Source: Alcanivorax sp. (lineage in GTDB: Bacteria > Pseudomonadota > Gammaproteobacteria > Pseudomonadales > Alcanivoracaceae). Taken from it: 64,000 bases of DNA. Below, one piece after another: positions 1-9,060 of the stretch; position 1 is the stretch's first letter, and each line of letters opens with the position of its first letter. Both the position numbers and the translations under genes were made by a program. Where the stretch lies: positions 930,001-994,000 of the forward strand of contig NZ_CP051240.1 of NCBI RefSeq assembly GCF_017794965.1. The letters run 5' to 3'. The notes beneath the pieces were generated by a model. That model saw nothing but the letters and a program-made list of their open reading frames with translations. It was not told the DNA's origin and searched no databases.

Positions 1-1103
1 GCCAGATTCACGTCCGAGGCGTTGTTGGTGCCGCGGCCATGGCTGAGGTTGGCGAGGGTGGCCACGGAGGCCAGATAGCCTTGCGGCAGGGCATCACGCA
101 GGAACAGATCCAGATCGGCCAGCGGACTGCCGCTACCCAGGGTATTGCCCATGCCCTCGTGCTCCACGTTGCCACTGTGACAGGCGTGGCAGGTGATGCC
201 GATGCGGCCGGACCAGGAGCCGTCCTTGAGGCGCATCTGTGTGAACATCAGTGGCAGCTGACCTGAGCCGCCGTCAGTTTTGTTCGGATCTTCCCCGGGC
301 AGGGGGTAGGGATTGCGTGTATCGCTGATCGGCGAACCGTAGCGTTCAGCAACCCGCTGATCGTAGTTATCGGGTTTGGCGATATAGCCGCCCCAGGACA
401 TCCACAGACGGCGATACTGGCCTGCTGTCAGGGTGGAGATGCCCATGGCCCCTTCCAGGGTGTAGGGGGTGGTGCCGGCAAACAGGGCGCCCACGCCTTC
501 GGAGCCGCCGGTCAGCAGTCGGCCGCCCCACTCGAAGCGTTCGCGCAGCTCGCCGCAGGTCTTGGCGTTACCCACTTCCTGAACGGCTTCCGCATCCACA
601 TGGCAGTTTTTCCAATAGGCATTGAAATGCACCGCCTTACCATAGCTGACGCCTTCCTTGACCATGGAACGGGGATCAACAGGGAGTTCTGCACTGTCCG
701 GCTTGCCGTAACAGTAATCCCAGACCGCCCAGCCCCCGCGGCTGCCTTCTGACAGCAGCGCATAGGGGTCGTAATCGCCAGGACGATTATAGACGTTGAT
801 CGGGGCTTCATCGTGGTAGGGGTCTTCGTAGCTGCCATCGTAGGGCGCCGGGGGCGGCGCATCTTCACCCGCAGAGTAGGATTTCTGGGATGTCACTTGC
901 GACGATAGCGGGACAACATCTTCCGTCTGGGGTGTTGGCAGACTGGTGTTGGCGGCGCTTTCCGGTGTGCTGCTGGTATTGTCGTTGTTGACGGGGTCAA
1001 CGTCACCGGTGCCACCGCAGGCTGTTGTAAGCGCAACTGCTGCGACCATGGTCGCCAGCGCTCTCCAGCGAGAGGGTACTTCCTTGAGGGTTGGATTCTT
1101 CAT
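1..1103 (-). CDS. Lipoprotein c-type cytochrome, 3' end beyond the window
   Basis: The frame is open from an ATG at 1103 down to base 1, about 367 codons, and the C-terminus lies outside the window. The N-terminus has a basic start, a hydrophobic stretch and a lipobox ending TTAC (Cys about residue 29), so the mature protein should be a lipoprotein followed by a long Asn/Ser/Pro-rich linker. A CHACH motif near residue 310 is a CxxCH haem c attachment site. I do not recognise a named family. It is transcribed away from the tetR gene at 1741, and an inverted repeat at 1261-1284 lies in its promoter region. A periplasm-facing electron-transfer role is inferred from the haem site only. Confidence 0.8.
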   Translation of the reverse strand, partial: MKNPTLKEVPSRWRALATMVAAVALTTACGGTGDVDPVNNDNTSSTPESAANTSLPTPQTEDVVPLSSQVTSQKSYSAGEDAPPPAPYDGSYEDPYHDEAPINVYNRPGDYDPYALLSEGSRGGWAVWDYCYGKPDSAELPVDPRSMVKEGVSYGKAVHFNAYWKNCHVDAEAVQEVGNAKTCGELRERFEWGGRLLTGGSEGVGALFAGTTPYTLEGAMGISTLTAGQYRRLWMSWGGYIAKPDNYDQRVAERYGSPISDTRNPYPLPGEDPNKTDGGSGQLPLMFTQMRLKDGSWSGRIGITCHACHSGNVEHEGMGNTLGSGSPLADLDLFLRDALPQGYLASVATLANLSHGRGTNNASDVNL

Positions 1104-1260
1104 TGCACACGTACCTCCGACAGTCATGTCGAAAAATAGTTGTTGTTATTTCTTGATCCGGTGGTTTGCGGTGACTTGTTGTTGTCGTTGCCGCTGCCTG
1201 GATCTCACGGCTCTGTAGGCCATGATGTGTAGCGCACCATTTTGGGATGGGTGCAACCTT

Positions 1261-1284
1261 GATACAAATTATTATTATTGTATC
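1261..1284. promoter_or_regulatory. Inverted repeat GATACAA-N10-TTGTATC upstream of the cytochrome gene
   Basis: Perfect 7-bp arms at 1261-1267 and 1278-1284 flank an A/T-rich centre, about 160 bp upstream of the cytochrome start. Related GTATC/GATAC palindromes lie at 8756-8781 and 8796-8812 in front of the Ig-like lipoprotein gene. The shared word suggests one regulator for both promoters. The TetR protein encoded at 1741 is the nearest candidate, but this is inference. Confidence 0.45.
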
Positions 1285-1553
1285 AGCTGCTCAACACTAG
1301 CATTGCAGAACTGTGACTTGCTAGTCACTAGTCAGATTTCTGCCGTTTGTATCCCTTCTGGTGGCTGGTCTGGTGGTTCCCTCTGTCGCCTGTGCTTTCT
1401 GGGTCGTCGGTAGGCATGGGGCGGCAGAGGAGGACGCATTCAGCAATGAGCATCCCCCTAACTGAAGCCGGGAGGAGGCAGGGAAGCGTGGCGGACGTAA
1501 GGCGGGATTTTCAGCTGGCAGGATGAATGGCAAACGCAGAGTTGGGGCACGAA

Positions 1554-1628
1554 GGTGACGTCACCCGTAATGACACCGTGTTTGTTACCGGTGCCAACGC
1601 AAAGCAACGTGAAAAGCGCACGGTGTCA
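1554..1628. promoter_or_regulatory. Palindromes in the tetR promoter region
   Basis: A perfect 12-bp palindrome GGTGACGTCACC lies at 1554-1565. A 10-bp inverted repeat follows, TGACACCGTG at 1571-1580 and CACGGTGTCA at 1619-1628. Both are between 110 and 190 bp upstream of the tetR start. Autoregulation by TetR-family proteins at such palindromes is common. Nothing else gene-like is visible in the 1104-1740 spacer apart from the 1261-1284 repeat. Confidence 0.4.
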
Positions 1629-1740
1629 CCACGTGACAAGGGCGGGATACATAGTTGTCGTTCACGTTTGAGTAAGTATTTGCTACCGTTACTTCCTTAT
1701 AACAATTTCCTCTGAACAGCTATCTTCACCTGGAGTCTCG

Positions 1741-2367
1741 ATGTCACGGAACACTGCTGCCTCAAATGCACTTCTGCAAGGGATTCAATTGCCGGAGGGT
1801 GACAAGACCTATGTGAAGATTCTCGACGCCGGTCTGGCGCTGTTTATCGAATTCGGTCTGCGTCGCACGACCATGGAAGATGTGGCCAACCGTGCCGGCG
1901 TCGGGCGAGCCACGGCCTACCGTCGCTTTGGCGACAAGGACCAACTCATCCATGCGGTGATTCTGCGTGAGGCAAAGCGTGAGCTGGATCTGATCGAGCA
2001 GGAACTGAATGCCATCGAGGGCGGCCTCAACAAGCTGCTTGAGTCCTTTGTGCTGGCGGTAACCCGCGCCCATGCGCATCCGCTGTGGCGCAGGCTGCAA
2101 ACCTCTGATACCGAAATCATCCTGCCATTCTTCACCCAGGGGCTATGGCAGATGATGGCTTTCTTCCGCATGTTTCTGGCGACCATGCTGGAACGGGTCA
2201 AGAAGGAAGAGGCGATCAGCGACTTGTCGACCGAGTTTCTTGCCGAACTGATGTTGCGTCTGATGCAATCCATGCTGCTGTCGCCGGAAGGGGTGATGAA
2301 CCCCTCTGATGAAGCGTCCGTGCGTAAGGTTGCCGATCAGTGCCTGCGTCCCCTGATGGCGGGCTGA
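1741..2367 (+). CDS. TetR/AcrR family transcriptional regulator
   Basis: This 208-aa protein has the TetR layout. An N-terminal helix-turn-helix region at about residues 25-70 includes RRTTMEDVANRAGVGRATAY followed by the RFGDKDQLI segment typical of TetR HTH domains. The rest is an all-helical ligand domain with no recognisable signature. The start is an ATG with GGAG about 8 bases upstream. It stands alone between the divergent cytochrome gene and an IS110 element, with palindromes in its own promoter. Its ligand is unknown. Nearby hydrophobic-substrate genes make a lipid or hydrocarbon signal plausible, but that is inference. Confidence 0.88.
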   Translation: MSRNTAASNALLQGIQLPEGDKTYVKILDAGLALFIEFGLRRTTMEDVANRAGVGRATAYRRFGDKDQLIHAVILREAKRELDLIEQELNAIEGGLNKLLESFVLAVTRAHAHPLWRRLQTSDTEIILPFFTQGLWQMMAFFRMFLATMLERVKKEEAISDLSTEFLAELMLRLMQSMLLSPEGVMNPSDEASVRKVADQCLRPLMAG

Positions 2368-2484
2368 TTGCTTGAGTCGCAGAGGCCGCATATTGCGGCC
2401 GCGGAGCGGCAAAAGAAAAATTCATCGTAGAATTACGGGAAAGCCTCCACTTTTCCGTAGGAGATTCTATGTTGTCCACCCCTT

Positions 2485-3423
2485 TTATGAGGCAGGCATA
2501 GATACGTAGTCAGTACGGCTCTTCATCAGCGCGAAGGCGATACGGACCAGCTTACGTGCGAGGATGACCAGGGCCTGCGTTTTCGCCAGGCCACGGTCGA
2601 GATAACCTTGGTAGACACCCGCCCAGCGGGCGCTTTTACGAGCGGCCATGGCCGCACAGTAAAGCAGTCTGCGGGTCTCTGAGTCGCCTTTTTTGGTCAG
2701 CTTGCGTTTTCCCGTTCTGGTGCCGGAGTCCTTTACATGGACATCCATCCCCAGGAAGGCGACGAAGGCGTCGCTGTTGCGGAAGTCTCCTCGCAGGAAG
2801 GCCATGACCAAGGCGTAAGCCGTCAGATCGCCCACACCTTCCAGAGATTTGCAGCGTTGTACCTGATCGCAGAGCCCTGCCTCTCTTACGGTGTTGCGAA
2901 GATGCTTCTGGATTAGTGTATCCAGACTGTTGATCTGTGAGATCAGCCTTGTCAGGCTCGCCTTGAGAATCTTTTCGCCACCCAGGCTCTGTTGGATCAT
3001 GGTTCGCGCCTTGATCAGCGCCGCGCGGCGGCGTAGCAGTGTCTGCAGTGTTCGATACGCCTTGGGCGGCGGGCTCCAACGGCGCAGATCCTCCTTCTCT
3101 CTCTGCAGATGGCGGGCAAGCAGCTGGGCGTCAGAGGCGTCTGTTTTAGCTCGGCCGCCTGTTCCCTTGCGGTAGCTGCTGAGACGTGAAGCATCAATGA
3201 CGTAAATGTGGTGCCCTTTGGCATGGGCCAACTCGATGACTGCCATGTGGTAAGTCCCTGTGGCCTCAATGGCGATCTCACAGGAGCATGGCAGGCTCTT
3301 GAGCCAGTGTTTAATGGCTTTGGGGGTGTTCTCGATGGTGAACGTCTGGCCCTGGAAATGAATGACCAACTCGGCCTTGGCGACGTCGATGCCGACGATA
3401 GATCTTGCTACTTGCATTGCCAC
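2485..3423 (-). mobile_element. IS110-family transposase (first element)
   Basis: The 312-aa product is an IS110-family DEDD recombinase. It has an N-terminal RuvC-like domain with GIDVAK (Asp), an EATGTYH segment (Glu) and KTDASDAQ (Asp pair), then a coiled middle. The C-terminal transposase_20 region reads VGDLTAYALV, FLGMDVHVKDSGTRTGKRKL, where the Ser of DSG is the expected nucleophile. A GTG start at 3423 has GGGG about 7 bases upstream; ATG at 3417 is the alternative. It differs clearly from the IS110-family protein at 20002. I could not fix the element ends because IS110 elements lack clear terminal inverted repeats and no second copy is present. Confidence 0.92.
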
Positions 3424-3620
3424 TGAACTGCCCCTTGAGCTAGGTTACACATGCTTGTCGGGGCGCACCTAAACGCTGGCTTGCTGGTATCGTCGGTCTG
3501 AGGTGCAACTCAGCCGATGGATTCTTTATCGGCGTATGAATAGGTGCGGGGTGGGGCCAAGTCTCCTACCGTCTGTACCCTGAGGTCAGATGCGTCGTTG
3601 GTCCCTCCACCCCGGCAAGT
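3424..3620 (-). ncRNA. Candidate bridge (seeker) RNA region of the first IS110 element
   Basis: IS110-group elements are known to carry a structured guide RNA in the non-coding end upstream of the recombinase. The roughly 180 bases upstream of the transposase start hold no gene and contain several short complementary blocks, for example GCACCT against AGGTGC and CCGATGGA/TATCGG-type segments around 3470-3555. I see folding potential only. No covariance model or junction was checked, so the limits and the RNA itself are inferred. Confidence 0.35.
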
Positions 3621-3654
3621 CCTGCATCATTGCAGGAGAGGCATTCAAACATAC

Positions 3655-3738
3655 AAGCGTCGGTTATTCGCTCCGCTCACCCTTCGGGCCGCCCTGCGGG
3701 CGTTCCTTCGCTACGCTCGGTGGCGGCGTGATTCCAGA
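3655..3738 (+). repeat. Dispersed spacer repeat, copy 1
   Basis: This block begins GTCGGTTATTCGCTCCGCTC and ends near GGTGGCGGCGTGATTCC. A near-identical inverted copy lies at 50282-50372. More diverged copies are at 16516-16598 and 21088-21168 in the same direction, and at 3846-3923 and 16811-16890 in inverted, partial form. All lie in spacers. Here it directly adjoins an inverted pair of REP elements. No function is visible. Confidence 0.75.
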
Positions 3739-3746
3739 CTGCTTGT

Positions 3747-3831
3747 GTGGGAAGTTCAGCTTGCTGAACGAATGCTGCTGTAGGCCATGGCATGCTGCCA
3801 GAACTTTCGTTCAGCAAGCTGAATCTCCCAC
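3747..3831. repeat. Inverted pair of REP elements (BIME A)
   Basis: A 26-bp REP-like unit at 3747-3772 starts with the head GTGGGA and carries the hairpin GTTCAGCTTGCTGAAC followed by GAA. Its inverted partner occupies 3806-3831, with a 33-bp spacer. The same pair with the same spacer length occurs at 16634-16718. The GTGGG head plus stem-loop matches the general form of Pseudomonas-type REPs mobilised by RAYT transposases, and a RAYT-like gene is present at 45789. Confidence 0.8.
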
Positions 3832-3845
3832 TAGACACCGATTTC

Positions 3846-3923
3846 ACCCAGAGCGAAGTAAAGCGCTGGAATCGCTCCGCCACCGTGCGCAGCGGATAAC
3901 CGATGCTCCTGCGGGAAGGCTCC
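3846..3923 (-). repeat. Dispersed spacer repeat, partial inverted copy
   Basis: The segment AAGCGCTGGAATCGC...GGATAACCGATGC is the reverse complement of the pattern seen at 16516-16611, and a shortened relative of the 3655 copy. Together with the 3655 copy it brackets the REP pair at 3747-3831, so the whole 3655-3925 block is a large imperfect inverted structure. Confidence 0.6.
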
Positions 3924-3933
3924 GGTAGCAGAA

Positions 3934-4255
3934 CCTTCCCGCTAATCCACGATGAACCTTTTTGGGGGCCGCTCTGCGGCTGCAGCACGCCCAGGTAACA
4001 CCGTAGGGCGTAAATCGGCGGAAGCCGATCTCCGCCGCATTTTCCATCATTGCCCCGCACCACAGGAAAGGCCCTGTCGGAGATCGCCTGCGGCGATTTC
4101 CAACCTACGAGGCTTCGCATCGCACACAGGCGGCCGATGCAACCCGGTATTGTGTTCTTATCGTCAGGCGTCTGGCTTCAAGCATCTGGCGGCCTGTGAG
4201 CGGGATTGAGCCAGGGAGATTCATCTCATCGCCCCTTCCTGCTAATCCGCGATGA
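3934..4255 (+). repeat. Spacer with two copies of a short repeat and no gene
   Basis: The 22-bp word CCTTCCCGCTAATCCACGAT plus GA occurs at 3934-3955, 4234-4255 (one C to T and one A to G change) and 18710-18732. The 4121-4255 copy is preceded by about 100 bp that resemble 18601-18732 loosely, sharing CACAGGCG near the left end and GTCAGGCGTC in the middle. Short open frames here are built from repeats and show no protein family. Confidence 0.5.
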
Positions 4256-4260
4256 GCACA

Positions 4261-4296
4261 AAAAAAGACCGGCGGGATTTCCCGCCGGTCTTTTTG
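4261..4296 (-). terminator. Rho-independent terminator of the ompW gene
   Basis: The arms GACCGGCGGGA and TCCCGCCGGTC form a strong hairpin at 4267-4290, with A and T runs on either side. It lies 19 bp past the stop of the minus-strand ompW gene and would work in both directions. Confidence 0.85.
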
Positions 4297-4314
4297 GTTG
4301 CCGTGCGTTCAGGG

Positions 4315-5205
4315 TTAGAAGGTGAAACCGATACCCAGCGAGTAAGCGAGGATGTTGATGTCCGCGTTGTACTCCACATCACCCACTCTTTCGTAGGGAA
4401 CCTGGGGAAGGCCGGGCGCCTCGACAACCATGTCGGACACCACGGCAGACACGTCCGGGAAGCTGATGTACTTGGTATCCAGGCTTACCCACCAGTGCTC
4501 CGACAGGTGGAAATCAAGCCCTGCCTGGGCCGCCCAGCCGAACTTGTTGTCCACGTCGATATCCGGTTCGCCCAGCGCAGTAGCGACCGGGTTGGTGACC
4601 TCGGTGTCGAAGGTAAACAGATAACCGATACCGGCCCCCAGATAGGGCTGTATGCCCTTGTTCAGGCGAAAGCGTTTTACCAGTGTCACCAGCGGTGGGG
4701 CAGCCTTGGTGGTGGCAATTTCTTCACCCAGCGCCGGCACACCGGTGGGGATGCCATTCACTTCCGGTACTAGCGGTTCATCAGCCAGTTTCCCTTCCGC
4801 TTTGAGCTCCAGGGTTGGCGGGGCTGAGGCAATCAGTTCCAGCGACCAGCCTTTCCCCCAGGGCAATTTGTAGCCGAAGATGATGCCCGGCAGTAGCAGG
4901 GGGTCTGCGGTGGCTTCCCCTTCCAGATAATGCGGGCCCGGACCGCCCAGGGCGGTTTCGGCCACTTCACTCAGGTTCTTGGCCTCAATGTAGTTGGTTT
5001 GCACATCCGGGGCAAAGTACATCGCCCCAAAGCGAAAGTAGAAGCGGTCTTCACCGGCGATATCACGGACAAAGTCGGAGCCGGGATAATCGACGCGCAC
5101 GTCATCGTATTCAGGAATGGTTCGGTCCTGCGCCATGAGCGGGGCGCAGAGCGCCAGGCCGGCGGCGAGCGCCGGCAGGCGCAGAACGTGTTTCTTGCTC
5201 TGCAT
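4315..5205 (-). CDS. ompW: OmpW-family outer membrane protein
   Basis: The product is about 296 aa with a signal peptide ending near LALCAPLMAQ. It is followed by a beta-barrel of the OmpW family, with FRFGAMYFAPD near the N-terminus, GIQPYLGAGIGYLFTFD in the middle and a C-terminal GIGFTF ending in Phe. OmpW and the related AlkL form small barrels that move hydrophobic molecules across the outer membrane. At almost 300 aa it is longer than typical OmpW (about 210), with extra loop sequence around residues 95-175. The start at 5205 has AAGGA 7 bases upstream and lies 10 bp after the upstream stop, so both genes are probably one operon. Hydrocarbon uptake is an inference from context. Confidence 0.85.
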   Translation of the reverse strand: MQSKKHVLRLPALAAGLALCAPLMAQDRTIPEYDDVRVDYPGSDFVRDIAGEDRFYFRFGAMYFAPDVQTNYIEAKNLSEVAETALGGPGPHYLEGEATADPLLLPGIIFGYKLPWGKGWSLELIASAPPTLELKAEGKLADEPLVPEVNGIPTGVPALGEEIATTKAAPPLVTLVKRFRLNKGIQPYLGAGIGYLFTFDTEVTNPVATALGEPDIDVDNKFGWAAQAGLDFHLSEHWWVSLDTKYISFPDVSAVVSDMVVEAPGLPQVPYERVGDVEYNADINILAYSLGIGFTF

Positions 5206-5215
5206 GTTGTTGTCC

Positions 5216-8200
5216 TTATTGAGCGTTGCTTTCAGGCAGTTTGCGGGCACGGGACGGCAGGTTCATGACCTGCAGGGCTACCTTCTCGGCCGGCAGCAGC
5301 AGATCGGCTTCACCGAGGCTGGCATCTAGCAGATCGGGGAAAAGCTCGAGCCCAAGGGTTGCCTTGACGTTGTTCAGGTTGGTGACCTTGAGCGTGATCC
5401 GTCCGTCATCCTGGAAGCTGATCGGCCCGTAGAGATAGGCGGTCACTGCCAGACTTTTTGCAGTATGGCTGGCCAGAACGTCGTCAATGAAGTCCTCCAG
5501 CTCCAGGAAGCCAAGGAAGTCCAGGAAGGTGGACCCTTCGCCAAGCAGCAGTTCCGTCAGTGCTTCCTGGATCGCGGTCAGCAGATCGAGATCCGGTACG
5601 TCCAGCCATGCGGGCAGACGTACGATGAAGTACGGTTGCTCTTCGCCTTCCAGGTTCACAATGTAACCGTTCAGGGGCAGCACATCGCTTTCTGGATCCG
5701 GTCGCTCCGGACGGGTACGCAACAGCACCGAGCGAGTGTTCAGCTTGATCGGAAGTGATACGGCCACACCTTCAAAGACGTTGAACACATCCAGATCACC
5801 GAGCACTTTGCCAATATCGAGACCAACATCGGCATTAATCGTGAGACCAGTGCCGAGAATCACCTGGTGATTCACTTCCACCGGTATCATGTGCGTGCCG
5901 ACCACATCAAGACAGGGTTGCTCGCCCAGATCGTCCGGGTTTGGCATGCACCAGCTGCCATCGCCCTGGTCTACCAGACCGAGATCCGGCACGGACAGAT
6001 CCAGTTCCTGCTTGGGCTTGAAGGCCATTGGCAGGGCACCGGTAGCAAAGATCTTGTCCTCGCCCTCGCTCAGGCTGGCACCGGTAATCAGGCCATGGGT
6101 GTCGAGTACTTCGGCAGTGGCGAAGTTACTGCAGTACGGTGAGAGGTCGGCGCTTACAGGATTGCCTTCCTCGTCGATCGGGTTGCCGTTCTCGCCAAAG
6201 CGGGTGCACGGGAAGGGTTCGCCGTCATCCCAGCCGCCGCTGCCGTTGAAATCCGCGTAGGGGCGGGTATATACCGTGGCATAGACCGTATCGAAAGGTG
6301 CAACAGCGTTGAAATCAATGATGATGTTGTCGCCACCATTCGGGTTGCCTGCCTTCGGGGTGTCGGCAATACCTTCCATCGGTGTGGTATTCAGCGGCAG
6401 GTTGCCCAGATTGTCGTGACTGTACAGCTGGGGAGTGCTGTCGCCGTTAACCACCAGACGGTATTGCTCACCGGCAACAAAGGTGCCTTCGGCAGGGTGA
6501 ATCTGGAACTTCAGGTTGCTCGGCACCAGGGCAGCGTCGATGCTTTCCCAGTTGCTGCCGGTATCCCAGCCCAGACATACCGGACCGTCTACGCAGGCGT
6601 CACCGCCGGGGGCAATGGTGCCCAGCACCATGGAGTCTGTATCCATGGGTTGGCTGAAAGAGGCTTCAATGACACGGCCGATTTCATACTGGAAATCCAG
6701 GTAGAGTTCGTCATCGCTGAGACCGCCTTTACAGCGACCGGCATAACCAGGTACTTCGGTCTCTACCAGTGCACAGCCAATACCGGGATGCAGACCGAGA
6801 ATGATCGGGGGGACTTGCTCCTGGGAATTGGCGGTACGCGTGTAGTCGGCGGTGGTGAACGTGAGGGTGCTGTCGCCGCCCAGTGCATCTTCGCCGCTGA
6901 CTTCAATGGTGCGCGGTTCGAAGGCGTGAATATCGGTAATGTTGTTGCTCATGATGAGCTGATATTCGGTGGCCGGGTTCAGGCGCGCCTGAGGGGAAAT
7001 GGTCAGGCTGGTACCGCTACGCTTGACCATGATGTCCACGGGGGTCCCGCCGTTGCCCATATCCAGCAGCTGGATTTCATCCAGACCGGCGGGGCTCAGG
7101 GGCTCATTGAAGGCCAGCAGGATATTGTCATTGGTTTCCACGCCGATCTTGCCATCGGAAGGGTAGGCGCCGGTGACAAAGGGGGCATCACTGTTGGTGT
7201 AATCCACCACCACGGCCGGATCGGCCTTGGCCTGCAGACTGAAATCTGCCGCTACCTTGGTGGCGCCGCCCAGCACGTCCAGCTGCAGGGTACGGAACAC
7301 TTCCAGGGTCAGGACGTGGTCCTCAATGGTGGCCAGACCAATGGCACGTACATGCATCAGGTTCTGGTTCAGGGTGGCATTGCCCTGCAGGTTCTCGGTC
7401 TGCAGTGACAGGTCAAAGTCCATGTACACGTACAGAGGGGCCTTGTCATCGTCCATCTTGTGGCCATCGGGACGATAGATATTGGGCATCAGGTAACCGG
7501 TGACATTGCTCAGGAAAGTCCCTGTGATCAGGCCGGTTTCCAGATCCGTGCTGACTTCACCGCCGAGCTTGGCCGGGTTGATACCAGTGAGCTGCAGCTG
7601 CTGGCCTTTACGGGCCAGAACCGGCGTCCTGGTGCCACCAAAAGCCTGCGGGTTGGCCAGAAAGGCTTCCAGGCCGTTGGGCAGGGAGTTGGCCACATTT
7701 TTACCCAGGGCGGTATTAACCAGAGTGAACTGGTTGGTGGGGCCACCGGTGATCTTGGATTTGCCCGGGTAGCCGGGGCTTTCCATGTCCGGGAAGGTCT
7801 GCAGGGTTTGATAAATAGGTGGATTGGCTGCGTCCGGGGTGTCCTTGGTGCTCGCGGGCACAAAGCTGTAGGTCACCGGCTCCAGCGCTTCGCCATTCAG
7901 GTCGACGATGCCATTCAGGCGTACTTCATAGTGGGCGCCGCCCTCCATGTCCTCAATGGGCTGCAGTGTGATGTAGTGGCGCTCGGCGAGCATGTCCGCA
8001 TCCACGGGTTCTTCGCCATTTTCTCCGCTCACTTTGACGAACTGGACAGACTCACCCAATACCACCGAATCATCAAACAACGGCTCGTTGAACGTTAGGC
8101 GAACCGGAGAAATGTCCACGATCGGGAATTCAGGCTCTACTTCACTGCCTTCCACAAAGGCCAGTGGGCTTTCCTGGTTGAAGGCCAGCACGGCAGGAGT

Positions 8201-8674
8201 CTGTCCTTTGACAGGGGCTTCCTGACGGGTCGTGAAGCTGAACACAGGCTCCTCGCCATCGCCGATATTCTTTGCCTTGGGGGAGGCTTCACGGCGCAGC
8301 CAGACCTGGTAAGTCGTGCCGGGGGTCAGGCCGTCCATACTGAATTCGATGGTACGGCCATTGTTGATGATATTGGTGTAGCTGCCGGTGTCGACCGGGC
8401 CATCCGGGCCTGTCACACAAAAGGCGCCAATGGGCGCGTCGGCGGTGCCCGTACAGTTGGCCATCACAGCGGTTTCATTGACCTGGCTGGAAAACACCAG
8501 CATGGCCTTGCTGGGGGTGGGCACATCGACCATACCGTCAACCGGGAAGGTGAATGTCAAACCGTCAGTTGTGGGTGGAACCACAAATGGGTTGTTGTCC
8601 GCCCCACAGCCTGAGAGGGCTATAGACATTGCGGGTATAAGCAGGCCTAAGCCTAATTGTGAGCATTTGGTCAT
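5216..8674 (-). CDS. Large lipoprotein with Ig-like (SbsA/Big_5) domains
   Basis: This 1152-aa protein begins with a lipoprotein signal (lipobox LSGC, Cys about residue 23). Several repeats follow with the bacterial Ig-like pattern: FPVDGMVDVPTPSKAMLVF near residue 42, ISPVRLTFNEPLFDDS near 190 and YPSDGKIGVETNDNILLAFN near 500. Such domains are common in surface and envelope proteins of marine bacteria. The C-terminal third is Asp/Gly-rich and has no domain I recognise. The ATG at 8674 has GGAG upstream. It precedes ompW by 10 bp. GTATC-type palindromes sit in its promoter. A surface-exposed substrate-binding or barrel-partner role is possible but unproven. Confidence 0.85.
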   Translation of the reverse strand: MTKCSQLGLGLLIPAMSIALSGCGADNNPFVVPPTTDGLTFTFPVDGMVDVPTPSKAMLVFSSQVNETAVMANCTGTADAPIGAFCVTGPDGPVDTGSYTNIINNGRTIEFSMDGLTPGTTYQVWLRREASPKAKNIGDGEEPVFSFTTRQEAPVKGQTPAVLAFNQESPLAFVEGSEVEPEFPIVDISPVRLTFNEPLFDDSVVLGESVQFVKVSGENGEEPVDADMLAERHYITLQPIEDMEGGAHYEVRLNGIVDLNGEALEPVTYSFVPASTKDTPDAANPPIYQTLQTFPDMESPGYPGKSKITGGPTNQFTLVNTALGKNVANSLPNGLEAFLANPQAFGGTRTPVLARKGQQLQLTGINPAKLGGEVSTDLETGLITGTFLSNVTGYLMPNIYRPDGHKMDDDKAPLYVYMDFDLSLQTENLQGNATLNQNLMHVRAIGLATIEDHVLTLEVFRTLQLDVLGGATKVAADFSLQAKADPAVVVDYTNSDAPFVTGAYPSDGKIGVETNDNILLAFNEPLSPAGLDEIQLLDMGNGGTPVDIMVKRSGTSLTISPQARLNPATEYQLIMSNNITDIHAFEPRTIEVSGEDALGGDSTLTFTTADYTRTANSQEQVPPIILGLHPGIGCALVETEVPGYAGRCKGGLSDDELYLDFQYEIGRVIEASFSQPMDTDSMVLGTIAPGGDACVDGPVCLGWDTGSNWESIDAALVPSNLKFQIHPAEGTFVAGEQYRLVVNGDSTPQLYSHDNLGNLPLNTTPMEGIADTPKAGNPNGGDNIIIDFNAVAPFDTVYATVYTRPYADFNGSGGWDDGEPFPCTRFGENGNPIDEEGNPVSADLSPYCSNFATAEVLDTHGLITGASLSEGEDKIFATGALPMAFKPKQELDLSVPDLGLVDQGDGSWCMPNPDDLGEQPCLDVVGTHMIPVEVNHQVILGTGLTINADVGLDIGKVLGDLDVFNVFEGVAVSLPIKLNTRSVLLRTRPERPDPESDVLPLNGYIVNLEGEEQPYFIVRLPAWLDVPDLDLLTAIQEALTELLLGEGSTFLDFLGFLELEDFIDDVLASHTAKSLAVTAYLYGPISFQDDGRITLKVTNLNNVKATLGLELFPDLLDASLGEADLLLPAEKVALQVMNLPSRARKLPESNAQ

Positions 8675-8755
8675 TGTTGTTCTCCAGCACCGTTATTGGG
8701 TGTTGTTGGATGAGGGCTGGCGGGTCCGTCCAGTTTTTCGATCCAGAGTTGTTGC

Positions 8756-8812
8756 GTATCAAAAAAAACACACTATGATACAGAAAGCAATAATCGTATC
8801 GTTGTTCGATAC
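8756..8812. promoter_or_regulatory. Two GTATC/GATAC inverted repeats before the Ig-like lipoprotein gene
   Basis: GTATCA at 8756-8761 faces TGATAC at 8776-8781, and GTATCG at 8796-8801 faces CGATAC at 8807-8812 across a 5-bp gap. The arms match the GATACAA palindrome at 1261-1284. They lie 80-140 bp upstream of the lipoprotein start and about 250-300 bp upstream of the divergent mpaB-like gene, so they could serve either promoter. Confidence 0.45.
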
Positions 8813-8938
8813 AAAAGACTGCCAACTATTTATGCCCACTTGGCCCATTCTGCACATCAGTGGCGGTTGAGGGCTGATCACCGGTCGGGCGCGTGTGAAA
8901 CGGCGCTGTCTGGCCGGTCATGCGCAATTGATTTCAGT

Positions 8939-9036
8939 TTGCATGAAATTGCTCCGTCGAGTAGTCGACAACGAGATCAAATTTGTTTCACTGTCTTGCG
9001 AAATGCCATATTGAGACGTATTTTTGCATTTGTCTC
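8939..9036. promoter_or_regulatory. Inverted repeats in front of the mpaB-like gene
   Basis: GCAATT near 8941 and AAATTGC near 8947-8953 bracket TTCA/TGAA arms, and GAGAC at about 9012 faces GTCTC at about 9032. These are 25-120 bp upstream of the oxygenase start. They look like possible operators but match no consensus I know. Confidence 0.25.
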
Positions 9037-9060
9037 ATTGCAGGATGACTGGAGTGCCCG

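Noticed and set aside
3544..4209. Several short open frames in the spacer after the first IS110 element
   Set aside because: They are built from REP and dispersed repeats, and the same peptides appear at other spacer copies such as 16388-16670.
4121..4255. Integron attC-like site
   Set aside because: No attC core pair or integrase gene is present; the sequence fits a dispersed spacer repeat better.
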